Shown here: positions 42,680-50,432 of the stretch, in pieces | How the letters are laid out: each line of letters starts with the position of its first letter | How positions within the stretch are numbered: the stretch's first letter is position 1 | Origin: Chryseobacterium gleum | GTDB lineage: Bacteria; Bacteroidota; Bacteroidia; Flavobacteriales_D; Crocinitomicaceae | Direction: 5' to 3' | NCBI GenBank assembly: GCA_945888625.1 | Contig: CAMDAH010000017.1 | Location: 1 to 50,432, forward strand | DNA length: 50,432 nt | The notes under the pieces: model-generated | The model's database searches: none | What the model was told of the DNA's origin: nothing | Seen by the model: the letters and a program-made list of their open reading frames with translations, nothing else | Translations under genes and position numbers: made by a program

Positions 42680-43729
42680 ATGGCTGAGAAATTTGCAAGT
42701 TCTAAACTTAGCTCCGAACCTAAAAAAGTTAAATCCAAACAAAAATTCGCAAAAGAAACGTACATTAAATGGTACAAAGACATGTTACTGATTCGTCGTT
42801 TCGAGGAAAAAACTGGTCAATTGTATATTCAACAGAAATTTGGAGGTTTTTGTCACCTGTACATAGGTCAAGAGGCTATCGTTGTTGGAACAGCCAGTGC
42901 TTGTCGACCAAGTGATAAACACATGACGGCCTACCGCGACCATGGGCATCCGATAGCGCTTGGCACTGATCCTCGGGTACTAATGGCTGAACTTTACGGA
43001 AGAACAACCGGATGTTCGAAAGGTAAGGGTGGATCCATGCACTTTTTTGATAAAGAAAAAAATTTTATGGGTGGACATGGTATTGTAGGCGCACAAATCG
43101 CAATGGGTACTGGTGTAGCATTTGCAGAACAATACAATGGAACTGATAACATCGCTGTGGTATCGATGGGAGACGGAGCAGTTCGTCAGGGTGCATTGCA
43201 CGAAACGTTCAACATGGCCATGTTATGGAAATTACCTGTTGTTTACATCATCGAAAATAACAATTACGCGATGGGAACTTCAGTTGAAAGAACAACCAAC
43301 GTTACCGATTTATCCAAGATTGGCTTATCGTACGAAATGCCATCAAAAATAGTAAATGGTATGCATCCTGAGGATGTACACGATGCAATTGAAGAAGCAG
43401 CAAATAGAGCACGTCGTGGCGACGGACCGACATTATTAGATATTAGAACGTATCGCTATAAAGGTCACTCCATGTCCGATCCACAAAAATACCGTTCGAA
43501 AGACGAAGTAAGTGATTGGATGGATGAAGACCCAATAAAACATGTGCTTGATATCATTACCGAAAATAAATGGCTAACTGAAAAAGAACTCGATGATATT
43601 TCAGATTGGGTGAAAAAAGAAATTGAAGAGTCGGTTGAATTTGCGGAAAATTCTCCCTACCCCGAAGCGCACGAATTGTACGAAGATGTTTACATGCAAT
43701 CGGATTACCCCTACATTAAAGAATATTAA
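42680..43729 (+). CDS. pdhA: Pyruvate dehydrogenase E1 component, alpha subunit
   Basis: The 349-residue protein has MLLIRRFEEKTGQLYIQQK (about 35-53) and KGKGGSMHFF near 115. The thiamine diphosphate motif GDGAVRQGALHETFNMA...ENNNYAMGTS lies near 162-199, and RYKGHSMSDP holds the conserved phosphorylation-loop region. It decarboxylates pyruvate and reductively acylates the E2 lipoyl group together with E1 beta. The E2 gene follows after 15 bp, but no E1 beta gene is next to it; in other Bacteroidota the beta subunit can lie elsewhere. The start is the ATG at 42680, with a Lys/Ser-rich tail before the first conserved helix. Confidence 0.95.
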   Translation: MAEKFASSKLSSEPKKVKSKQKFAKETYIKWYKDMLLIRRFEEKTGQLYIQQKFGGFCHLYIGQEAIVVGTASACRPSDKHMTAYRDHGHPIALGTDPRVLMAELYGRTTGCSKGKGGSMHFFDKEKNFMGGHGIVGAQIAMGTGVAFAEQYNGTDNIAVVSMGDGAVRQGALHETFNMAMLWKLPVVYIIENNNYAMGTSVERTTNVTDLSKIGLSYEMPSKIVNGMHPEDVHDAIEEAANRARRGDGPTLLDIRTYRYKGHSMSDPQKYRSKDEVSDWMDEDPIKHVLDIITENKWLTEKELDDISDWVKKEIEESVEFAENSPYPEAHELYEDVYMQSDYPYIKEY

Positions 43730-43744
43730 AATAAATTTAAGATT

Positions 43745-44989
43745 ATGGCGGAAATAGTTTACATGCCGAAATTAAGCGATACCATGACAGAAGGTGTTGT
43801 AGCTTCGTGGATTAAAAACGTAGGTGATACGGTTAAAAACGGAGAAATCATTGCTGAAATCGAAACCGATAAAGCAACCATGGAATTTGAGTCTTTTTAT
43901 GATGGCGTGCTCCTCTACATCGGTGTTGAAACTGGCGATACCGCACCAGTTAATACTATCCTTGCAATCATTGGTGAAAAAGATGAAGACATTACCGAGT
44001 TAATTTCGCAGACGACTGTGGTTAGCGACAAAATAACTGAACCTGATCCAATTGTTCCAATTATAGAAACGCCACAAGCAGAAGTTAAAACTGTGGCACC
44101 AGCCAAAGTTCCAGTAATTGCACAGAACACGGCAGTCGACCGAATATTTGCTTCTCCACTTGCCAAAAAATTGGCAGAAGAAAAAGGAATTGACATTAGT
44201 TTTGTTGCAGGAACAGGCGAAAATGGTCGAATAGTAAAGCGCGACGTTGACCACTACGTTCCTTACAATAGTCAACAAAAGCAAATACAAACCAATTATG
44301 TTGGCGTGGAATCGTATACTGACGAGCCAATTAGCCAAATGCGAAAAACAATTGCTAAAAGATTAGCGGAAAGTAAGTTTACGGCACCACATTTTTATCT
44401 TACCATGGATATTGATATGGATAATGCTATTCAAACAAGAAAATCGCTCATTGCCTTGGATGTAAAAGTTTCCTATAATGACTTCATAATTAAGGCCGTT
44501 GCCCTTGCTTTAAAGAAAAACCCCAATGTTAATAGCGCCTGGTTAGGTGATGTAATACGAAGAAACCAACATGTGCACATTGGTGTGGCTGTCGCTGTTG
44601 AAGATGGATTATTAGTACCTGTTATTCGTTTCGCAGATGAAAAAAGTCTAACTGAAATTTCTAACGAGGTAAAAGAACTAGCCGGAAAAGCCAAAACAAA
44701 AAAATTACAACCAAGTGACTGGGAAGGAAACACTTTCACAATTTCAAATCTAGGTATGTTCGGAATCGAAGATTTTACCGCAATTGTAAACCCGCCTGAC
44801 AGTTGCATTTTAGCCATTGGGGCCATTAAAGAAATTCCGGTTATTAAAAATGGACAAGTTGTTCCGGGTAATGTGATGAAAGTAACCTTGTCTTGTGATC
44901 ATCGAGTAGTTGATGGTGCAACAGGTTCCACTTTTTTAGTTAGCTTTAAAGAATATATGGAAAATTCAGTGTCTTTGCTACTGAAATAA
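43745..44989 (+). CDS. pdhC: Pyruvate dehydrogenase E2 (dihydrolipoamide acetyltransferase)
   Basis: The 414-residue protein has one lipoyl domain (residues 1-78; the lipoyl Lys is in ETDKATMEF near 43), a flexible Pro/Val/Thr-rich linker, and an E3-binding domain (FASPLAKKLAEEKGIDISFV...GRIVKRDVDHY, about 135-175). The catalytic domain runs from about 195 to the end (MRKTIAKRLAESKFTAPHFY, DFIIKAVALALKKNPNVN, and SCDHRVVDGATG near 380 with the His-Asp active site). It transfers the acetyl group to CoA. It starts 15 bp after pdhA and ends 11 bp before the secreted giant gene. Confidence 0.95.
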   Translation: MAEIVYMPKLSDTMTEGVVASWIKNVGDTVKNGEIIAEIETDKATMEFESFYDGVLLYIGVETGDTAPVNTILAIIGEKDEDITELISQTTVVSDKITEPDPIVPIIETPQAEVKTVAPAKVPVIAQNTAVDRIFASPLAKKLAEEKGIDISFVAGTGENGRIVKRDVDHYVPYNSQQKQIQTNYVGVESYTDEPISQMRKTIAKRLAESKFTAPHFYLTMDIDMDNAIQTRKSLIALDVKVSYNDFIIKAVALALKKNPNVNSAWLGDVIRRNQHVHIGVAVAVEDGLLVPVIRFADEKSLTEISNEVKELAGKAKTKKLQPSDWEGNTFTISNLGMFGIEDFTAIVNPPDSCILAIGAIKEIPVIKNGQVVPGNVMKVTLSCDHRVVDGATGSTFLVSFKEYMENSVSLLLK

Positions 44990-45000
44990 ACTTAAAGGGA

Positions 45001-48000
45001 ATGAATTTTAATAAGTATATACAATCTCTTATTGTTTTCGCTTGTTTCAATTTATGCTACCATACCTCTATTTCTCAGGCGACTATACAAGTGACTGTAG
45101 TTTCTGTGCAAACACTAAACAATGTTGATTGCGACGGATTATTCCTCGGAAATAGTGACTTCGTTTGGGAATTTACAGCAACAGATAATACCATTGGATA
45201 CTCCAATAATAACCCTGCACTCTTTGGTATATTTAATTTCAATTACGCCTATAAAAATAATGATAACGGCCCGTATATCATGACTTCACCAAATGGTGGA
45301 TTCTCCCCTAATAATGGTTTGTTTTTTAACCACGATTACCTCTGTGCCACTACCGTTCCAAGTGTTATCAATTTAGCATGGGAAGCATATGAAAACGACG
45401 ACATAGGAAATTATGATGTACTTGGTCTAAACGATGGACAAACAAATATTCAAAACGTTAGTATGCCCATACCAGCGGCAGGTGGATTTCTAAATTATAA
45501 CTTCATCGCTAGTTCTGTAGACCCTTCATGCGCACAACAATACCGCATAACCTTAAGAGTTGATCGAATTCCCATCGTAGTAAGTTATCTCGATGACTTT
45601 ATTTGTAATGCCAATACTGTCGCACTTAATACCACTTACACATTCGGTTGGTGTCCGGCAACCCTCGAGCCAAATGAACCTGCTGCAAATGACGTTCAAA
45701 ATGCAGGATCTACTTGGGCAAAGTTTATTGCGCCGGCAAGTGGCTCCGTTCAAGTGACCACCGATTTGGCCGGAACACAAATTGGCACCTATATTCAAAT
45801 TTACCACGCAGCAGATGGAATGAATTGCACCGATGGTATCCATGCCGTAACAGGCGCATTGGTAAAAGATAAATTCGAATACCTTTCAAATGTTGACTTT
45901 TCAGACGGCATTGACCTGTTAGGGATTGATCCAGAGAGTGACATTACGTTTAATGCATGTGATCCAATCCCATTAATTTCTTACCAAAAATTAATTCCAG
46001 GTCAAAGTTATTACATACAATTTACTGTCGATAATCCCGGCGATAACGGGTACTATCAATTGCGTGTGAATAGCCTTGGCGGTGGTGCACCTAACCTCGA
46101 GGACATCCCTTGCCTGTCGTCCAATGTTACTTATAATACCTCTGCGATTTCATCGGCATCAAATAGCGCTCCCTCTATCGTACTCAATTTTGGCTGTGCT
46201 TTTGATGGTGGGAACGGTGCTGGTGAAACAGGACAACAACATAGTTCTGCCAATCCAAGTCAATATCATGCCTATGATTACCCGCATGTTGCCGTCAATA
46301 ATTCTGTAATGAACGAAAGTGTTTGGTTAAATTTCATTGCGCCAAATCAAGGAAGAATTGCTTTTGAGACAGATTATCAAAGTGTGCTTTATGGGGAAAG
46401 TGCTGCACTTTTTGGATTTAATAAGGTATTTGGCCCCGGTGTTCCGAACGATTATTTATGCACGAACTTAACTTTTATTGATTCTGACGAAGGAGGTACC
46501 AACAGCTTTTTAGGTGGGGATCCAAGCGCGCTTATCAATGGGCAATGTTTAGAGCCCGGCTATCGCTATTACGGTATGGTCGACCCTTCAGACAACATTA
46601 CACCTTTGAGTCCCCAAAATATCAAAACATGGTTGTTTGACCCTAGTATTGTTAATCCAACTTTAAATCCTCCTGGTAATGACATTCTTTGTTTAACCAT
46701 GCAAAATCCCTTGTACCAAGTACCCGTTATTTTAGCAGGGACCAATCCCACTTTTCAATCGGTAGCAGGTTCAAATGTTCTGGCCTGCAGAGAATACCTA
46801 GCTGGCGAACCACCGATTGATCCTAATCCTGCCAACTGCGCAGAGCAAACGGTATGGCATTATTTTGTTGCACCTCCATCTGGAGCTGTAGAATTGAGTA
46901 TTCGGGCATTTATCGGTATGAATTTATTGCGATTTAATGTATACGAATTGTTAAATGGAACCAATTGCTACGGTGGTCTACAACCTGCCACATTTACAAT
47001 TAATGGAACAAGATTTTCTCCTGTTATAACACCAGTAGCGTCTGGAACAGCGACTTTTAGTGGACACCAAGAAACGATGTGCTGCTTGGATACAGGTAAA
47101 ATTTATGCTATACAAATTGATGGCGGAGCGCCAGGCGATGTTGGTCAATACATTATAGAATATATAAAAGAATTGGAAAGTGACGCAGGAGATGTATTTG
47201 GAAATATCTCCAATGGACAGTACATTGATATTACTAGTCCAGATACAGCATTTGTGTGTTATGGAGACCAAATTACCCCAGGAATCCTCTTAGATGGAAA
47301 TGGCATTTCAACTGCTTCCCTCCCCTCCTGTTTATTACCTGGATACGTCTTACATCAAACGCAACCATTACCGACCCCAATAGCTAATACTGGGTTTACG
47401 TACATTGATTCAATTCAAGGATTGAACGGCTTTTTTAGTAATAATGGGACTGGTTCAGGTGTCTTTGGCGACCCTTTATTCAATTCCGTTTACTTTCTAT
47501 CGCCTGCTGGTGATCTTCCAGTCAATTGGGGAAGTTTTACGTGTATAACCTCAACGGTTGAGCCTGGAATTCCGGTGGTTTTTTTACAGGATCTTACAAC
47601 AAATTTCAATTACAATAATACAACCTGTTCCGTGTCCTTTTCTGCCAACGGTGGACTAAATAGCTTCTACAATCAACCATACGCTTATACAATCACAAAT
47701 CCATTAGGTGCAATAGCGCAAAGCGGTTCCATTACTCCTGGACAAACAATTAATTATACTGCAGCAATTATTGGTGTTTATACCGTGTTTATTAACGATG
47801 GCGCCTGTCCTCAAACCTACACTTTCGATGCAACAGGGTGTTTAAATCCATGCGTTCCGACAGCTATAAACATTGATTATTCAATTTGCGCAGGCGACAG
47901 TTTGTATTTAGAAGCAAATTGGCAAAGTGTGCCGGGTGTATTCACGGATTCACTTCTATCTGTTATGGGATGTGATAGCATTGTTGTTACCAATTTATCT

Positions 48001-48747
48001 TTATTTGCTAACCCAGTTTATGGATTTCAAGAATACACAATTTGCCAAGGAGAAAGTATTTCAGTCGCTGACAATTCCTATAATAGTAATGGTTTGTACA
48101 TTGACACGCTCCAAACAATAAATGGATGTGATAGCATTCTCACAACAGGAATTTTTGTGATTACGCCTGTAGTCGTGAACTCAGAAGTGCATCTTTGCAA
48201 TGGAAGTTCATACACCTTCAATGGCACTACGTACAATTCCGAAGGTGTTTATTTTGATACAATTGCTACCGTGCAAGGTTGCGATTCGGTACTCGTACTT
48301 TCCTTGTTTTTAAATGATTCTTACGATGTATTCCTTACAGATACTATTTGTATTGGGGATCGAATTATTTTTGGTATTGACACCATTTATGCAGCAGGTT
48401 TATACCAACTGCCACTTGTGGCAGACAACGGTTGCGATTCAACAATTAATTTGTTGGTGAATGCCATCGATTGTGAATTAGTGACCGTATATGCCCCCAA
48501 TTCATTTACCCCAGACGAAGATGGATTGAATGATACTTGGTTACCTATTGTGATGAATGTAAAAAAACTTGAATTTTCAATTTTTAACCGCTGGGGAGAA
48601 CTGGTTATTACTTCTCAAGGGGAAGCTTGGGATGGCAAGTTTAAAGGCGATTATTGTCCCATTGGTGTTTATGCTTACGTACTCATTTGGATAGATAAAG
48701 AAAATGTGAGTCATCAAGTAACAGGACATATTAGTTTAATTCGTTAG
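45001..48747 (+). CDS. Giant secreted T9SS type B protein, paralogue 1
   Basis: The 1248-residue protein has a signal peptide (residues 1-26, with FACFNLCYHTSIS, cut near QAT). It opens with TIQVTVVSVQTLNNVDCDG, followed by an N-terminal region of about 550 residues shared with the partial gene at 48793. Beta modules of pre-peptidase-like type follow (YDYPHVAVNN..MNESVWLNFIAP, a 'W..F.AP..G' pattern). From about 950 there are four tandem units of about 60 residues (IC-x-G-[DE]-S, G-x-Y-x-DTL, GCDS). The C-terminal type B sorting domain starts near 1160 (VYAPNSFTPDEDGLNDTW, FNRWGELV). It is exported and anchored or released by the T9SS. The start is 11 bp after pdhC, so it may be co-transcribed. 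Confidence 0.85.
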   Translation: MNFNKYIQSLIVFACFNLCYHTSISQATIQVTVVSVQTLNNVDCDGLFLGNSDFVWEFTATDNTIGYSNNNPALFGIFNFNYAYKNNDNGPYIMTSPNGGFSPNNGLFFNHDYLCATTVPSVINLAWEAYENDDIGNYDVLGLNDGQTNIQNVSMPIPAAGGFLNYNFIASSVDPSCAQQYRITLRVDRIPIVVSYLDDFICNANTVALNTTYTFGWCPATLEPNEPAANDVQNAGSTWAKFIAPASGSVQVTTDLAGTQIGTYIQIYHAADGMNCTDGIHAVTGALVKDKFEYLSNVDFSDGIDLLGIDPESDITFNACDPIPLISYQKLIPGQSYYIQFTVDNPGDNGYYQLRVNSLGGGAPNLEDIPCLSSNVTYNTSAISSASNSAPSIVLNFGCAFDGGNGAGETGQQHSSANPSQYHAYDYPHVAVNNSVMNESVWLNFIAPNQGRIAFETDYQSVLYGESAALFGFNKVFGPGVPNDYLCTNLTFIDSDEGGTNSFLGGDPSALINGQCLEPGYRYYGMVDPSDNITPLSPQNIKTWLFDPSIVNPTLNPPGNDILCLTMQNPLYQVPVILAGTNPTFQSVAGSNVLACREYLAGEPPIDPNPANCAEQTVWHYFVAPPSGAVELSIRAFIGMNLLRFNVYELLNGTNCYGGLQPATFTINGTRFSPVITPVASGTATFSGHQETMCCLDTGKIYAIQIDGGAPGDVGQYIIEYIKELESDAGDVFGNISNGQYIDITSPDTAFVCYGDQITPGILLDGNGISTASLPSCLLPGYVLHQTQPLPTPIANTGFTYIDSIQGLNGFFSNNGTGSGVFGDPLFNSVYFLSPAGDLPVNWGSFTCITSTVEPGIPVVFLQDLTTNFNYNNTTCSVSFSANGGLNSFYNQPYAYTITNPLGAIAQSGSITPGQTINYTAAIIGVYTVFINDGACPQTYTFDATGCLNPCVPTAINIDYSICAGDSLYLEANWQSVPGVFTDSLLSVMGCDSIVVTNLSLFANPVYGFQEYTICQGESISVADNSYNSNGLYIDTLQTINGCDSILTTGIFVITPVVVNSEVHLCNGSSYTFNGTTYNSEGVYFDTIATVQGCDSVLVLSLFLNDSYDVFLTDTICIGDRIIFGIDTIYAAGLYQLPLVADNGCDSTINLLVNAIDCELVTVYAPNSFTPDEDGLNDTWLPIVMNVKKLEFSIFNRWGELVITSQGEAWDGKFKGDYCPIGVYAYVLIWIDKENVSHQVTGHISLIR

Positions 48748-48792
48748 TTTTTTATTTTTTTGACTAAATTAGCCCATAATTAAATCATAATT

Positions 48793-50432
48793 ATGACAAA
48801 ACTTTTATTCCGATTATTCTTCCTTACTTTCTTTTCAGTTAATTTAGTTTCAGCGCAAGCCATATTAAAAGTCAAAGTAGTTTCTGTTCAAACCTTAACC
48901 AATGAAGACTGCGATGGACTTTTTCTTGGTAATAGCGATTTTGTTTGGGAATTTACCGCTACAGACAATACCATTGGCCTTTCGAACAACAATCCAGCTT
49001 TATTCGGCATATATAATTTTAACTACGGGTATAAAAACAACGACAACGGACCCTACACGATGTCCTCACCTAATGGTGGTTTCTCGCCAAATAATGGACT
49101 ATTTTTCGATAGGGAATACATTTGTGCCAATGATGTTCCAACCCAAATTAATCTTGCTTGGGAAGCGTATGAAAACGACGATGTTGGGAATTACGACATT
49201 CTAGGATTAACCGACGGACAAACGGGCTTACAAAACGTAAGTATGGCTGTACCAATTGCAGTTGGCATCTTGAATTATACCTTTACAGCAAATAGCAACG
49301 ATCCAGGTTGTAATCAACAATATAGCATCACTTTATCGGTGGAGAGACTACCAATTGTGGTGAGTTATTTGGATGACAACATTTGTAATGCTAACCTTTT
49401 GGCATTAAATACAACATACGCTTTGGGTTGGTGTACAGCAACACTTGAAACCAACGAACCAGCCGCAGGCGATGTACAAAGTGCAGGCTCACAATGGGCA
49501 AAATTTGTTGCACCTGCGAGTGGCTCTGTTCAAGTAACAACGGATTTAGCAGGAACAGATATTGGTACTTACTTTCAAATTTACCATGCCGCTGATGGCC
49601 TTACGTGTACTGCAGGGATACATCCGGTAACCAATATTTTACTAAAAAATAAATTTGAATACCTATCACATGTCGATTTTTCTGACGGCATTGATTTTCT
49701 TGGAGTAGATCCGGAAGGAGACATCACCTTTGATGCTTGCGACCCAATTCCATTCATCTCCTATCAAAAACTAATTCCTGGTGAAACCTACTACATTCAA
49801 ATGACCTCCGATGATGTGAATGACAAAGGTTATTTTCAGTTACGAGTGAATGGACTTGGTGGAGGAGCGCCCAATTTAGAGGACCTTCCTTGCTTATCAA
49901 ATGCTGTCAATTTAACAACCAACGCCATATCCTCTGCGCAAAACAGTCCTCCGTCTGCAAACTTAAATTTTGGTTGTGCCTTTGATGGAGGAAATTCTTC
50001 CGGTGAAACAGGACAGCAGCACGTTTCAGCCAATCCAGAACAATACCATGCCTATGATTACCAGCACATCGCCGGTGGAAATCCAGTAATGAACGAAAGT
50101 GTTTGGGTAAACTTCATCGCGCCAAATCAAGGCAGAATATCCTTTGAAGGAGATTATCAAAACGCACTTTACGGTGAAAGTGGAGCCGTATTCGGATTTG
50201 ACAAGCAATTTGGACCAGGCGTGCCCAACGATTACCTGTGTGCCAACTTAAAATATATTGATTCTGACGAAGGAGGCACTAATAGTTTTCTTGGCGGTGA
50301 TCCAAGTGCAATCGTCATGGCAAGGTGCTTAGAACCGGGTTATAAATATTATGGAATGATTGATCCTTCCGATAATGTTACGCCGTTAAGCCCTCAAGAC
50401 ATTAAAGCTTGGGCATTTGACCCCTCTGTTTC
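48793..50432 (+). CDS. Giant secreted protein, paralogue 2 (cut by right edge)
   Basis: The ATG at 48793 begins a frame open to the window edge, about 546 residues. A signal peptide (MTKLLFRLFFLTFFSVNLVS, cut near AQA) is followed by sequence that tracks the protein at 45001 along its whole visible length: CDGLFLGNSDFVWEFTATDN, PNGGFSPNNGLFF, and ALNTTYALGWCTATLETNEP against ALNTTYTFGWCPATLEPNEP. It also has GRISFEGDYQNALYGESGAV against GRIAFETDYQSVLYGESAAL. The two lie in tandem, 45 bp apart, a clear duplication. The sorting domain would be beyond the edge. No minus-strand gene is credible here. Confidence 0.85.
   Translation, partial: MTKLLFRLFFLTFFSVNLVSAQAILKVKVVSVQTLTNEDCDGLFLGNSDFVWEFTATDNTIGLSNNNPALFGIYNFNYGYKNNDNGPYTMSSPNGGFSPNNGLFFDREYICANDVPTQINLAWEAYENDDVGNYDILGLTDGQTGLQNVSMAVPIAVGILNYTFTANSNDPGCNQQYSITLSVERLPIVVSYLDDNICNANLLALNTTYALGWCTATLETNEPAAGDVQSAGSQWAKFVAPASGSVQVTTDLAGTDIGTYFQIYHAADGLTCTAGIHPVTNILLKNKFEYLSHVDFSDGIDFLGVDPEGDITFDACDPIPFISYQKLIPGETYYIQMTSDDVNDKGYFQLRVNGLGGGAPNLEDLPCLSNAVNLTTNAISSAQNSPPSANLNFGCAFDGGNSSGETGQQHVSANPEQYHAYDYQHIAGGNPVMNESVWVNFIAPNQGRISFEGDYQNALYGESGAVFGFDKQFGPGVPNDYLCANLKYIDSDEGGTNSFLGGDPSAIVMARCLEPGYKYYGMIDPSDNVTPLSPQDIKAWAFDPSV

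Noticed and set aside
1..50432. tRNA or rRNA genes
   Set aside because: No cloverleaf-like sequence with the GTTCRANYC box or rRNA-like stretches was recognised on either strand.

Overview
The window looks like a chromosome segment of a low-GC member of Bacteroidota, most likely Flavobacteriales near Crocinitomicaceae/Fluviicola-type bacteria. The taxonomic placement is an inference. It rests on the many secreted proteins with type IX secretion (T9SS) C-terminal sorting domains (both the 'YPNP...' type A and the gliding-motility-associated type B), on promoter boxes of the TTTG / TAnnTTTG kind, on weak Shine-Dalgarno signals, and on Bacteroidota-type housekeeping genes. No rRNA, tRNA or CRISPR array was seen.

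Left part (1-11020) is accessory DNA. Five elements of about 90-150 bp, all in the same orientation, follow the stop codons of small or unusual genes. Each opens with TAAC and closes with GTTA and has long imperfectly complementary arms. They resemble integron attC sites, so this stretch looks like a gene-cassette array without a visible integrase. The largest unit (about 470-7890) carries three co-directional genes: a RecD/Pif1-like helicase, a 1324-residue protein with cold-shock-like, TPR and C-terminal P-loop NTPase parts, and a second NTPase fused to a C-terminal HEPN-like region with an R-x4-H motif. It is bounded by two nearly identical attC-like direct repeats and, inside them, by diverged inverted repeats. 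It is the best candidate for an undescribed NTP-dependent conflict/defence system. Smaller cassettes carry two unknown genes, a secreted BP74-like protein, and a DUF4160/DUF2442 pair in which DUF4160 is broken by two nonsense codons.

Middle part (11200-31460) mixes surface and secreted proteins with core genes. There is a YHYH/MopE-type protein, two short repeat proteins, a secreted protein with a Hint domain, ferrochelatase (hemH), S-adenosylhomocysteine hydrolase (ahcY, with a textbook Bacteroidota promoter and terminator), a glucosaminidase with LysM repeats, a methyltransferase, a DUF6702 protein plus M1 peptidase pair, two large T9SS type B proteins, and a DUF1800-DUF1501 pair on the minus strand.

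Right part (31470-50432) holds era-der (minus strand), ribD plus an EamA transporter, a CotH/lamin-tail surface protein, two rhodanese-family genes (one is trhO), lgt, pdhA-pdhC (E1 alpha and E2; no E1 beta), and two tandem paralogous giant T9SS type B proteins, the second cut by the window edge.
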